Positions 49,948 through 58,774 of a stretch of DNA of 64,000 bases are shown here, one piece after another. Both the position numbers and the translations under genes were made by a program. The stretch comes from an uncultured Bacteroidota bacterium (lineage in GTDB: Bacteria; Bacteroidota; Bacteroidia; Bacteroidales; P3): contig CACYSB010000007.1 in NCBI GenBank assembly GCA_902777005.1, positions 1-64,000 on the forward strand, written 5' to 3'. The notes beneath the pieces are model-generated. The model was given only the letters and a program-made list of their open reading frames with translations. It was not told the origin of the DNA and did not search any database. Each line of letters opens with the position of its first letter. Position 1 is the first letter of the stretch.

Positions 49948-52602
49948 ATGAAGAAACGAAACATACTTGTAATTGTGGCCTTTGCGGCCTTGATGACTAT
50001 CGTTGGCAGCTATGCCGAAGCACAACCCGGAGGCCCCGGCGGGCCCCCGCCGGGAGGCAGTCTCGGCCACGGCAACAGCACCCGTAGGCGCCCGCCGATG
50101 ACCGGCGACTGGAACCAGATGCAGGGCAGCCAAGAGGCCCAGCAGGTGAAGCAGAAGAAGAAAGTGAAGGAGGGCGACACCTTCAAGGTGGTGGGCGAAC
50201 TGCGCGACTCGGCAAGCGGCGAGTTCCTGGCCTTCGTCAATGTCGCCGTCCTCGACTCGGCCGACAGCAGCTTCGTCAAGGGCTCGGCCACCAACTTCGA
50301 CGGACTCTTCGAGATAAGCGGCATACCGGCAGGCAGCTACCTGCTGCGCATCACGGCCATAGGCTACCGCAACCTGATGGTGCCCTTCACCGTGAGCAAC
50401 AACACGTCCTTCGGCACCATACGCGTGCTGCCCGGAGCGACGACGCTCGACGCCGTGGAGATCACAGCCGAGAAGCCCCTCTATGCCATGGACGGCGAGA
50501 AGATGATATACAACGTCAGCGAGGACCCCAGCATACAGACCGGCACCACCGAGGACGCCCTGCAGAACGCGCCGGGCGTGGAGGTGGACGTTGAGGGCAA
50601 CGTGAGCCTCCGCGGTGTTACCAGCGTGGAGATTTGGATCAACGACAAGCCGTCGAAACTGACCGAAGAGAACCTCAAGACCTACCTGCAGACCCTGCCT
50701 GCCAACGCCCTGGCCCGCATCGAGACCATCACCAACCCCTCAGCCAAGTATGCCACCGATGCCGAGGCGGTCATCAACATCGTCACCAACGCCCACATCA
50801 AGAGCAACCAGTTCGTGAGTTTCGGCGTCAACGGGAGCAACCAGCCCTTCGTGAGCCCTTGGGTGAGCTACATGTGGGCCAAGGAGAAGCTGAGCTTCAA
50901 CCTCTTCGCCAGCGGGCGCTACAGCAAGCGCGACAACACCACCGACAGCCGTTCCTACATGAGGCGCGACCATAACGAGACACCCGACGGCACATACGAC
51001 ACGACGATGACAGACACCGTACACAGTGAGTCGCACAACAGTTCCCACAGCGCCAACATCTTCATGAACCTCAACTACGAGATTGACTCGATGACGGAGC
51101 TGAGCATCGACGCAGGCGGCTTCTACAACTACAACCCAAGCAACAACAACAGCCTGCGCCATCAGGAATACTACGACCTTGACAACCCGCCATTTGCCAC
51201 CACTTACTACAACGACACGCTGGACTCGCGCAGCAAGGGTAACTCGCTGTTCGCCCACGCCGGTGCCGACTTCACCAAGAAGTTCGACCTCGAAGGGCAC
51301 AATCTGCGCCTGAGCCTCAACACCCGTATGAACAACAATGCCAGCAAGCAGTGGTACAACCGCATGTACGATGTCTACACAATGAACGAGCACCGCTACC
51401 TGCTCAGCGAGGCACAGAGCTACGGCGGCAGCATCGACGCCCGCTACAACCGCCCCTACAGCAAGGAGGGCGAGATGAGCTATGGCCTGCGTGCCGACAT
51501 CAGCCACATGGACAATGCCTACGACCGCTACAGTGACACCGTGGGCAACGTGGTCGACGACCTGCGAACCTACCACTTCCTCGGCGGCAACGCCAACATC
51601 GACGCCGACGTTGACTGGACACACCGCTGGGGAAACTTCACCCTCAGCAGCGGCCTCGGCGTAGGCATGGAGCGCGTATATTACACCTACCGCAGCAAGA
51701 AAGACTTCGCCGACAGCAACACGCTCCACCAGTTTGACTTCCACCCGTCGCTGCATATGAGTTACCGCACGGAAGACATGCACAACTTCAAGCTCAACTA
51801 CACGATGCGGATGGCCAACCCCGGCGAGGAGCAGCTGAGCAAGTTCCGCCGCTACGGCGACGAGAGCTACTCGACGGGCAACGAGAACGGCCTGAAGCCG
51901 TCGTTCACGCACAGCGTCGAAGCCGGGTGGCAGAAGTTCTTCGAGCGCTTCGGCAACGTCGGCATCGAGGCCTACGGACGCTTGAGCACCAACGAAATCA
52001 GCAACCTCACCGACCGCACCGACCTCGACGAGTACATCACCGGCAAGGCTATCAGCTACTCGAAGCCCTACAACATGGGCACCAGCTGGCGCTACGGTGC
52101 GAGCCTGAACATGACATACCGCCCCTCGGGCTTCTTCAACGTGAGGCTCTACGCCAACATCTACGACTACGGCTACCGCATGGAGTACGACCGAGGCGGC
52201 AAGCACCTCACCGACCAGCAGCACAAGACCTCGTGGAGCGCCCGCGTAAACGCTTGGGCCAAAGTCTTCAACCAGTACCAGGTGACCCTCGGCGCACGCT
52301 ACACCTCGCCTACGCTGAGCCTGATGAGCACGCGCAAAGCGCGCTACGGACTGGACTTCGGTGTGCGCAGCGACTTCTTCAAGCGCAAACTGTCGGTGTT
52401 CATCAACGTGCAGGACATCTTCAACTGGGGCGGCCGCTACGGCTCCGGCTCGGAGAACACCAACCCCTACTACCTGAGCGACTCGACAAACAAGATGACC
52501 AACAGCCGCTACATATCGGCAGGCATAACCCTCCGCTTCGGCAAGCTGGAGCTTGAAAAGAACGCCAAGGAAGGCTCAAGCGAGGCCGGCGACAGCCTCT
52601 GA
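49948..52602 (+). CDS. TonB-receptor-like outer-membrane protein (OMP_b-brl_3 type)
   Basis: 884 residues. Signal peptide ends near A-E-A-Q (residue 26), followed by a Pro/Gly-rich stretch (P-G-G-P-G-G-P-P-P-G-G). Then a CarboxypepD_reg-like domain (V-V-G-E-L-R-D-S-A-S-G-E-F-L-A-F-V-N), a plug-like region (A-L-Q-N-A-P-G-V-E-V-D-V-E-G-N-V-S-L-R-G) and a large barrel (about 300-870). The order and length match the Bacteroidota outer-membrane beta-barrel proteins with the OMP_b-brl_3 C-terminal domain; ligand unknown. The C-terminus extends beyond the barrel with a charged tail. Confidence 0.85.
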   Translation: MKKRNILVIVAFAALMTIVGSYAEAQPGGPGGPPPGGSLGHGNSTRRRPPMTGDWNQMQGSQEAQQVKQKKKVKEGDTFKVVGELRDSASGEFLAFVNVAVLDSADSSFVKGSATNFDGLFEISGIPAGSYLLRITAIGYRNLMVPFTVSNNTSFGTIRVLPGATTLDAVEITAEKPLYAMDGEKMIYNVSEDPSIQTGTTEDALQNAPGVEVDVEGNVSLRGVTSVEIWINDKPSKLTEENLKTYLQTLPANALARIETITNPSAKYATDAEAVINIVTNAHIKSNQFVSFGVNGSNQPFVSPWVSYMWAKEKLSFNLFASGRYSKRDNTTDSRSYMRRDHNETPDGTYDTTMTDTVHSESHNSSHSANIFMNLNYEIDSMTELSIDAGGFYNYNPSNNNSLRHQEYYDLDNPPFATTYYNDTLDSRSKGNSLFAHAGADFTKKFDLEGHNLRLSLNTRMNNNASKQWYNRMYDVYTMNEHRYLLSEAQSYGGSIDARYNRPYSKEGEMSYGLRADISHMDNAYDRYSDTVGNVVDDLRTYHFLGGNANIDADVDWTHRWGNFTLSSGLGVGMERVYYTYRSKKDFADSNTLHQFDFHPSLHMSYRTEDMHNFKLNYTMRMANPGEEQLSKFRRYGDESYSTGNENGLKPSFTHSVEAGWQKFFERFGNVGIEAYGRLSTNEISNLTDRTDLDEYITGKAISYSKPYNMGTSWRYGASLNMTYRPSGFFNVRLYANIYDYGYRMEYDRGGKHLTDQQHKTSWSARVNAWAKVFNQYQVTLGARYTSPTLSLMSTRKARYGLDFGVRSDFFKRKLSVFINVQDIFNWGGRYGSGSENTNPYYLSDSTNKMTNSRYISAGITLRFGKLELEKNAKEGSSEAGDSL

Positions 52603-52621
52603 CGCCACCCTTAGAAACAAC

Positions 52622-52654
52622 AAAGCGCTGGTAGACCATGTCTACCAGCGCTTT
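52622..52654. terminator. Bidirectional terminator between the receptor and the lipoprotein gene
   Basis: A perfect 14-bp stem (52622-52635 with 52641-52654, loop CCATG). It lies between the convergent stops at 52602 and 52675. Confidence 0.85.
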
Positions 52655-52674
52655 ATATTTAGTTTGGGAAACAT

Positions 52675-53160
52675 TTATTGCTTGCTCAGCGTGGTCTCGC
52701 CACCGATGGTGAGGTCCTCCTGATACTGGAGCGTCATGCCGCCCTTCAGAGTCTTGGCGCTCTTGTTGTAGAGCATCTCAAAAGACTCATCAAACAACGC
52801 ACCGTTTCTTCTGACATCCAGAACGACATAGTCGGTGTTCTGGCGCGGTCTTATTCCGCTGACGACGTAGTTGACAGAAGTGCTCTCTGGAGTATAGCCG
52901 GGGGTTGTTACGACAGCCGTCGCTGTGCCGGCCGAGGCTGTGACGAGATTGACAGTCCAGTTGATGGTGTAGGTCATTTGGTTGCCTTGATAATTAGCCG
53001 TGCTGCTATAACTGCCACTCCAGGTGCCTAACAGGTCGGCGGGGTTGACATCCGTTGAGGTGGAGTTGGTATTCTCGACGGTGTCAGTCTCTTTGTTGCA
53101 GGAGACGAACAGGGTGCCGCAAATGAGGATGGCGGCAAGCATCCAAGACAGTTTCTTCAT
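52675..53160 (-). CDS. Small lipoprotein, possibly lipocalin-like
   Basis: 161 residues. Lipobox F-V-S-C (Cys21). After a Ser/Thr/Asn-rich linker come L-L-G-T-W-S-G-S-Y-S near residue 45 and alternating beta strands to the end, which resembles the start of lipocalin-like lipoproteins (G-x-W). I do not recognise a specific family. It has its own promoter box at 53210. Confidence 0.6.
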   Translation of the reverse strand: MKKLSWMLAAILICGTLFVSCNKETDTVENTNSTSTDVNPADLLGTWSGSYSSTANYQGNQMTYTINWTVNLVTASAGTATAVVTTPGYTPESTSVNYVVSGIRPRQNTDYVVLDVRRNGALFDESFEMLYNKSAKTLKGGMTLQYQEDLTIGGETTLSKQ

Positions 53161-53209
53161 TGTTTCTTTGTGTTTGAGTTAATAATAAATTGGACTCTTA
53201 ATTGTTGTG

Positions 53210-53217
53210 CAAAGATA
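53210..53217 (-). promoter_or_regulatory. Small lipoprotein promoter -7 box
   Basis: CAAAGATA on plus (TATCTTTG on minus), 49 bases before the ATG at 53160. From 53218 to 53422 there is no further gene; a weak hairpin near 53275 is the only structure I noticed. Confidence 0.65.
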
Positions 53218-53422
53218 CACATTATTTTTAATTCGCAAGAAAAAAAGGTGTTTTTAGGCAAAAAACAAGTATCATGCCATAGGACAAATAATGGTATGCA
53301 GGGGTACAATTCCACCGTATGGCAATGACGTCCAGCATGGCGCCATAACAAAAAAATAAGGGAAATAACACACTGATGTACAAACGATATGAGGAAGACC
53401 ACCCTCATATAATAAAAAAATA

Positions 53423-53454
53423 TTTTGTCAGTTTGGAAAAAGTGTGTACTTTTG
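53423..53454 (+). promoter_or_regulatory. tRNA-Gln promoter (TTTTG, 19 bases, TACTTTTG)
   Basis: TTTTG at 53423-53427 and TACTTTTG at 53447-53454, exactly 19 bases apart, 43 bases before the tRNA. Confidence 0.85.
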
Positions 53455-53497
53455 CACCCGCTTTTGAGAGAAAAAGCGACGACAAAAACACAAAGAT

Positions 53498-53568
53498 TGT
53501 CCTATGGTGTAACGGTAGCACATCTGACTCTGGATCAGCTTGTCTTGGTTCGAATCCAGGTAGGACAA
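53498..53568 (+). tRNA. tRNA-Gln (anticodon CTG)
   Basis: 71 bases, acceptor TGTCCTA/TAGGACA, D-loop with GGTAGCA, anticodon loop CTCTGGA giving CTG, T-loop GGTTCGAATCC. The discriminator is A; CCA is not fully encoded. Confidence 0.93.
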
Positions 53569-53569
53569 C

Positions 53570-53596
53570 AAAGACGCCCCACAAATGGGCGTCTTT
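53570..53596. terminator. Bidirectional terminator after tRNA-Gln
   Basis: A 10-bp stem AAAGACGCCC/GGGCGTCTTT (53570-53579 with 53587-53596) followed by TGTTATTT; it also suits the minus gene ending at 53599. Confidence 0.82.
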
Positions 53597-53598
53597 TG

Positions 53599-55146
53599 TT
53601 ATTTGATATCTACAACAGAAGAACCTAAGCGCGAGATAAGTGTTGTATCCTGCATCGAACCGAAGGTTTCCACACTTGCCTCCCGCAGCAGATTGACACG
53701 CTTGTTGCTGAGTATGATCTTTGTATTAGGGTTGCCGCGCAATGTAACGTTGCGCAGCGCTATTCGACTGAGGCCTTGATGGATATGCGCGTGACGTTCG
53801 CTACCTTTCATGTGGAAGAGCTCCACTTGGCCGATATTTTTTGTTGTATATATATCCAGATTGTCTATATCAATATCTGGCAGTGATGGTATCTGCAGTT
53901 CTTCTCTACTGTTGAGAGGGCTATCGATATGACCACCGTCGAAGACCACATGGCGTTTTGCAGTAGGCCACCAACGGCAACTGTCCATGCTTAACAGGAA
54001 GTGGGAGTAGGCATTGTATGTGTCTTCTATGAGAACCGGAGTGAAGTCATCGAATGTGCACGAATGAAAGGCGATTGTTCCATACACGGACGAGAACTGG
54101 TTGTATCCGTTACGCTGTATACAGTGGTCGAACGTGACGTTACGGCCATAGCAATGTATGTCGAAACGATTGAACTCTGAATATTCAATAGTAGTCTCGG
54201 TCATATTGTTTGTACCGAATACGCCCCAGTCGGTAAGTGCCTTGAGCCTACGGATATGTGTATTACGCAGGTTGCCCAGCAGGAGGCCGTAACCGGAATG
54301 ATTCAAACGAGAATAGGTACCCCAAATTGTGAGGCTGTCGATGGTTACGTTGGCGGAATTGTAGATATATATTATAGCATCGTTGGCGGCAAGATATTTA
54401 CTGCGTGGAGTGACAACAACGACATTACGAATGGTAGCTTGGGGAAGATTCTCTAGTTGTAGAAGATATGTGGCGCACAACGAAGAGTCTTCGCGGACAA
54501 GCGTGATGTTTGAGAATGAAAAGGGAGTTATGCTATCGAGTCGGCGGGCAATTAACGATGGGCGTGAACCTCCAGCACTATACGGCATTGCAGGTTTATC
54601 GTGGCTTATACCGTCGTGTATGAGCATGATATCCTCTCGGTAGTGGCCATAATCATGGTCGCGCCGACGGTCTACCCACGGCGTGCTGTCGACAATATGT
54701 AGCAGCCAATCGCCGTCAGCGAACATGGGCATATTACGGAAATCACCACTGTCGATAGCAGTACACAAGGCCATTGTGTCATTGACGTGGACAGGATATG
54801 CAAACGGGGTGTATTGAAACAGGAATATGTTTCTAGTATTGTTGGCAACAATGAAAACAACCTTAGCAAAGTCGTTATCTGACTGGAGCGGAATACTCTG
54901 TGCATCGGGTGGAATAGCCACACGCAGGGTGTCAATGCCATCATAACTAACACTGCAACCCATTGAATCGGCTGCCTGATGAGTACGGAACAAGACACGG
55001 TAGACCTCCTCAGGGCTTTGCGCTTCTATAAGACCATATTGTAAAGGTGTAATGGTCTGTGCCATTGCAATACCGTGAATATACAGACAGAAACAAAAAA
55101 AGAGAGTCAAAAATACCGACCGAACTAAACGTGAGATAATATACAT
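53599..55146 (-). CDS. Secreted right-handed beta-helix (pectin-lyase-like) protein
   Basis: 515 residues from ATG 55146 (a TTG at 55164 is possible). A signal peptide ends near A-M-A-Q (residue 29). The mature protein has the parallel beta-helix signs: repeated short strands such as I-R-N-V-V-V-V-T, A-N-V-T-I-D-S-L-T-I-W-G, T-H-I-R-R-L-K-A-L and T-I-E-Y-S-E-F-N-R, each about 22 residues apart. Such folds hold polysaccharide lyases and adhesins. I see no lyase catalytic set, so enzymatic activity is not inferred. It has an unusually high AT content for this window. Confidence 0.7.
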   Translation of the reverse strand: MYIISRLVRSVFLTLFFCFCLYIHGIAMAQTITPLQYGLIEAQSPEEVYRVLFRTHQAADSMGCSVSYDGIDTLRVAIPPDAQSIPLQSDNDFAKVVFIVANNTRNIFLFQYTPFAYPVHVNDTMALCTAIDSGDFRNMPMFADGDWLLHIVDSTPWVDRRRDHDYGHYREDIMLIHDGISHDKPAMPYSAGGSRPSLIARRLDSITPFSFSNITLVREDSSLCATYLLQLENLPQATIRNVVVVTPRSKYLAANDAIIYIYNSANVTIDSLTIWGTYSRLNHSGYGLLLGNLRNTHIRRLKALTDWGVFGTNNMTETTIEYSEFNRFDIHCYGRNVTFDHCIQRNGYNQFSSVYGTIAFHSCTFDDFTPVLIEDTYNAYSHFLLSMDSCRWWPTAKRHVVFDGGHIDSPLNSREELQIPSLPDIDIDNLDIYTTKNIGQVELFHMKGSERHAHIHQGLSRIALRNVTLRGNPNTKIILSNKRVNLLREASVETFGSMQDTTLISRLGSSVVDIK

Positions 55147-55225
55147 ATCTTTGATTTTCAGCAATATTAAAACAAATGTTTATTATTTATAATAAATGCA
55201 AAAATATGAAAAACTTTTTTTTCGT

Positions 55226-55233
55226 ATCTTTGC
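55226..55233 (+). promoter_or_regulatory. Transglutaminase operon promoter -7 box (TATCTTTG)
   Basis: Perfect TAnnTTTG, 24 bases before ATG 55258. Confidence 0.7.
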
Positions 55234-55257
55234 ATCACGAATAATATATCATAAATA

Positions 55258-57246
55258 ATGAAGAAAGTATTTGTATTAACCACATTGGTAGGGCTTTTGA
55301 CTGCTACCGCAGTGGCACAGGAGCGTGCTTTACCGGACAAATATACTGCATCGAACACGGTGACAATCTATGACTCCACAGGAGTTTACATGGAGGTGTC
55401 AGGACTCAGCCACGTACAAACCCACAGACTCATTGAAATGGGGTCATATACCGGATGCAAGCAGTGGAGCACGGTAAAGATTGACTACGACCCGCTATCG
55501 GCATGGTGTGACATCACGGGCGTTGTGGTACACCGCGTGAACGACGGTAATGACACACTTGTATGGCCAGGCCGAAATGACAATGCTCCGGTGTACGACT
55601 ATGTGGCACCCGCACGCATGATTTATTGGGGCGCCAGCCAGAAGATGGTAGAGGTGGGGCACTTGGACATAGGTGACAAACTTGAGATATGGACCTACAA
55701 GAAAGGCTACACCTATGCCCTACTGCAAGACGAGGTGCCAAGCCTTAACGCCACATTCGCATCACTACCGGAAAGTAACGAACGATATGTACCTCCTATG
55801 CGTGGACACTTCTATGACATAGTGCCTTTTTGGAGCAACGAGCCTGTTAACCACAAGGTGTATCAACTAAACATCCTTGACAGTAAGAATCTGCAATACA
55901 AAGTGTATAATGGGGAACTGAAGGTAACGCGTACTGCAGCCGACGAAGAGGGCCGCTCCCTGTATACTTTTGAAGGCATGAACATCAAGCCATTGAAGCG
56001 TGAACAGCGGGCACTGGCCAATAATGATATAGAGTGCAAGTTACTTCTAAGCACCAGTCCCGACTGGCAGGCCAAGAGCCGGTGGTTCTACGGTGTGAAC
56101 GAGGACTACGGTAGCTTCAAACCCACGCCCGCCGTACAGAAAAAAGTCAATGAACTGCTGCGTGGCGCCAAGGACGAGATTGACAGCATAAGCCGTCTTA
56201 CCCACTGGGTGGCCGACAACATCCGCTATGCCGGTATCTCTATGGGCGAGGGTGAAGGCTTCACACTCCACAACGCAGACATGATATATACCGACCGCTG
56301 CGGTGTCTGCAAGGACAAAGCCTCGATGCTCGTCACCTTCTTGCGCGCCGCCGGTTTCAAAGCCTATGCCGCGATGACCATGGCCGGTGAGCGCATCGAC
56401 CGCATACCTGCCGACCAGTTCAACCATAGCGTCTGCGCCGTGCAGCTCCGCAACGGCCAGTTCACCATGCTTGACCCCACTTGGGTGCCCAACGTGCGTG
56501 AGCTCTGGAGTAGCGCCGAGCAGCAGCAGGGCTACCTCATTGGTACCGCCGAAGGCTGCGACCTTATGGAGACCCCAATCTCACCTGCCGAGAACCACTA
56601 CATACGCATAAATGGAGAAAGCGCTATTGACAACGAAGGCAACCTCACCGGTACAATAAGCATCACCGCCGAAGGGCAGAGCGACGCCTCTGTACGTGGT
56701 GTCTTCAGCGCCCGCCAGAGCGAGTGGCGAAGCAACCTCGAGTTAGAGCTTCTCAAGTTAGCCCCCACAGCAGAAATAACCGACATACAATACACCGACC
56801 CCGACCGCTACCTTGACCAACCTGTAAGCATCACCTACAAGTACCGCATACCACATTATGCCACCGTAGACAAGGATGCAATATCGTTCATTCCCCTCAC
56901 AGCCCGCAACTTCTTCAGTCGCGCCATGAGCCACCTCTACTTCGACTTCAGCCAGGAGCACCGCACACAGCCTTTTGCCGATCGATGCTCCCGTCTGATA
57001 CAGATTCAGGAAACCATCACGCTGCCCGCAGAATACAAGCAGTTCCACTACCCCATGGTTGACGGCATTGCCGACCCCGCTGCCAGTTTCGGCTGCGGCT
57101 TCCAAATGGAGGGCAACAAGCTTACCTTCGGTGAAAGCCTGCTCTTCGGCAAGCGCGTCTATGATGCCGACGACTGGATGCCTTTCCGCGCCAGCGCCAT
57201 GAACCAGATAAAAGTGTCTCAAACCCCAGTAATCTTAACCAAGTAA
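55258..57246 (+). CDS. DUF3857/transglutaminase-like secreted protein, 1
   Basis: 662 residues. Signal peptide ends at V-A-Q (residue 21). A DUF3857-type beta-rich N-terminal domain (about 25-290), then a transglutaminase-like core with T-D-R-C-G-V-C-K-D-K-A-S-M-L near residue 347 (catalytic Cys) and H-S-V-C-A-V-Q-L near 392, D near T-M-L-D-P-T-W. A C-terminal beta domain (DUF3858-like) follows. The active-site Cys-His-Asp set is present, so it may be a protease or cross-linking enzyme in the periplasm or outside. The paralogous gene follows after four bases. Confidence 0.85.
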   Translation: MKKVFVLTTLVGLLTATAVAQERALPDKYTASNTVTIYDSTGVYMEVSGLSHVQTHRLIEMGSYTGCKQWSTVKIDYDPLSAWCDITGVVVHRVNDGNDTLVWPGRNDNAPVYDYVAPARMIYWGASQKMVEVGHLDIGDKLEIWTYKKGYTYALLQDEVPSLNATFASLPESNERYVPPMRGHFYDIVPFWSNEPVNHKVYQLNILDSKNLQYKVYNGELKVTRTAADEEGRSLYTFEGMNIKPLKREQRALANNDIECKLLLSTSPDWQAKSRWFYGVNEDYGSFKPTPAVQKKVNELLRGAKDEIDSISRLTHWVADNIRYAGISMGEGEGFTLHNADMIYTDRCGVCKDKASMLVTFLRAAGFKAYAAMTMAGERIDRIPADQFNHSVCAVQLRNGQFTMLDPTWVPNVRELWSSAEQQQGYLIGTAEGCDLMETPISPAENHYIRINGESAIDNEGNLTGTISITAEGQSDASVRGVFSARQSEWRSNLELELLKLAPTAEITDIQYTDPDRYLDQPVSITYKYRIPHYATVDKDAISFIPLTARNFFSRAMSHLYFDFSQEHRTQPFADRCSRLIQIQETITLPAEYKQFHYPMVDGIADPAASFGCGFQMEGNKLTFGESLLFGKRVYDADDWMPFRASAMNQIKVSQTPVILTK

Positions 57247-57250
57247 AGCC

Positions 57251-58741
57251 ATGAAAAAGATACTTTTTGCAGCAATAGCAATCATTTTTGGCATCACGGC
57301 GACAGCTCAGCAGCCCGATGCAGTATACAAACTGCTGCGCTACGAATGGACCATCAATGACGACGGAAGCAGCGACTACCACTACCGCCACGAGGTGCAG
57401 ATACTCCGCAACCGTGCACTCGTAGCCTATGCCGACAAAGGAGAGACCTTCGTGGTCTACAACCCAGACCTTGAGGAACTCACCATCAACGAAGTGTACA
57501 CCATACAGAATGACGGCACCCGCGTCAACATGCCGCAGAATGCCTTCATCTACCAACTGCCTGAAGAGTGCGCCGACTGCGGCCGGTTCAACCACCTGCG
57601 TGAGCTCGCCATGGTGCACACCGGCATGGAGCTCGGCTGCACCATAGTGGTCGACTACACCATCCACCGCCGCTACAACTTCCTTCACGAGAGCATCCAG
57701 CTGAAGCGCGACTGCCCCGTGGAGATGCTCGAGGTGCTGGTGAAATACAACCACAACAATACGGAGCTCAACTACGCCATCGACGGCTCTCAGTACCTGA
57801 ACCTCAACGACGTCACGAGGAGCGAGTCCGTAGATACCGACAACATGAACCGTGAACTCCACTACACCTTCAAGAATGTGCAACAGGCCCCGCGCGAGCC
57901 CTATATGCCCGCCGATATCGTCCCCGTGCTGCGCCTCTACAACGGCACGCCCGAGTTCACCGAGGCCGGAGCCGACCAGCCCTTCAGCGCCGCCGAAGAG
58001 ATAGTGGGCAAGATGACCAACAAAGGCACCGACAAAGAGCTTATCACCAAGATACGCAACTATATCGTTGACAACATCCACCTCAACGACATCGCCCCCT
58101 CACACATCGGCTACGCTGTCGCCGCCCCTGCCGAGACATGGCAGAGCGGCTGTGGCACCGCCGCAGACAAGGCCGCCCTGCTCGCCGCCATTCTCCGCCA
58201 CGAGGGCTATCAGGCCTCCGTCACCGGCGACAACCACGACCATGTGGGCGTCATCATCGACACGCTGGAGTACCGCTTCGATGTCCGCTCCAAAGCACCG
58301 GCACAGCTCTACGGCGAAGCACACGACGAGGTGAGCACCGGCAACTTCACCACCACTGCTGATGCCGAGCTCGACACCCTTGCCGACGGATTCTTCCGCC
58401 TCAGCTTCGCCGGCATCCCTGGCGAACCCACCATGAGCGCCCGCAGACTCGCCCTCGACCGCACCACTCCTCTGCAGGGAAGCGCCTGCGACCTTACCAG
58501 CACCGAGACCTACACCCTGCCCAAGGGCGTCAAGCTCGTTGGCGGCAGCGTCAGCGACAAGCTGTCGTTCGACGGCATTGGCACGATGCAGGTGAGTGTG
58601 AAACAGAGCGGCAAGACACTCAAGGTGGAGCGCAAGCTGAAGCTAGAAAAGAGCGTGGTACCCGTAGAGGACTACGCCAACTACCGCAAGCTGCTCGCCA
58701 CATGGCAAAGCCACACTGGCGCAACACTTAGAAGCAAATAA
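57251..58741 (+). CDS. DUF3857/transglutaminase-like secreted protein, 2
   Basis: 496 residues with signal peptide (M-K-K-I-L-F-A-A-I-A-I-I-F-G-I-T-A-T-A-Q). It has the same two-part plan as the upstream gene. The core has Q-S-G-C-G-T-A-A-D-K-A-A-L-L-A-A-I-L-R-H-E-G-Y, with Cys near residue 300, and N-H-D-H-V-G-V-I-I-D as the likely His site. It is shorter and diverged from the first, lacking its C-terminal part, and could be a functional partner or a relict paralogue. A strong terminator follows. Confidence 0.8.
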   Translation: MKKILFAAIAIIFGITATAQQPDAVYKLLRYEWTINDDGSSDYHYRHEVQILRNRALVAYADKGETFVVYNPDLEELTINEVYTIQNDGTRVNMPQNAFIYQLPEECADCGRFNHLRELAMVHTGMELGCTIVVDYTIHRRYNFLHESIQLKRDCPVEMLEVLVKYNHNNTELNYAIDGSQYLNLNDVTRSESVDTDNMNRELHYTFKNVQQAPREPYMPADIVPVLRLYNGTPEFTEAGADQPFSAAEEIVGKMTNKGTDKELITKIRNYIVDNIHLNDIAPSHIGYAVAAPAETWQSGCGTAADKAALLAAILRHEGYQASVTGDNHDHVGVIIDTLEYRFDVRSKAPAQLYGEAHDEVSTGNFTTTADAELDTLADGFFRLSFAGIPGEPTMSARRLALDRTTPLQGSACDLTSTETYTLPKGVKLVGGSVSDKLSFDGIGTMQVSVKQSGKTLKVERKLKLEKSVVPVEDYANYRKLLATWQSHTGATLRSK

Positions 58742-58744
58742 AAG

Positions 58745-58772
58745 AAAAGCCCCGACAATCGTCGGGGCTTTT
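58745..58772. terminator. Bidirectional terminator between the transglutaminase genes and the HerA-like gene
   Basis: A perfect 12-bp stem (58745-58756 with 58761-58772, loop AATC) with A and T runs on both sides. Confidence 0.87.
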
Positions 58773-58774
58773 TT

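Noticed and set aside
57247..57250. Frameshift joining the two transglutaminase-like genes
   Set aside because: Each gene has its own signal peptide and its own complete domain set, so they are tandem genes rather than one broken gene.
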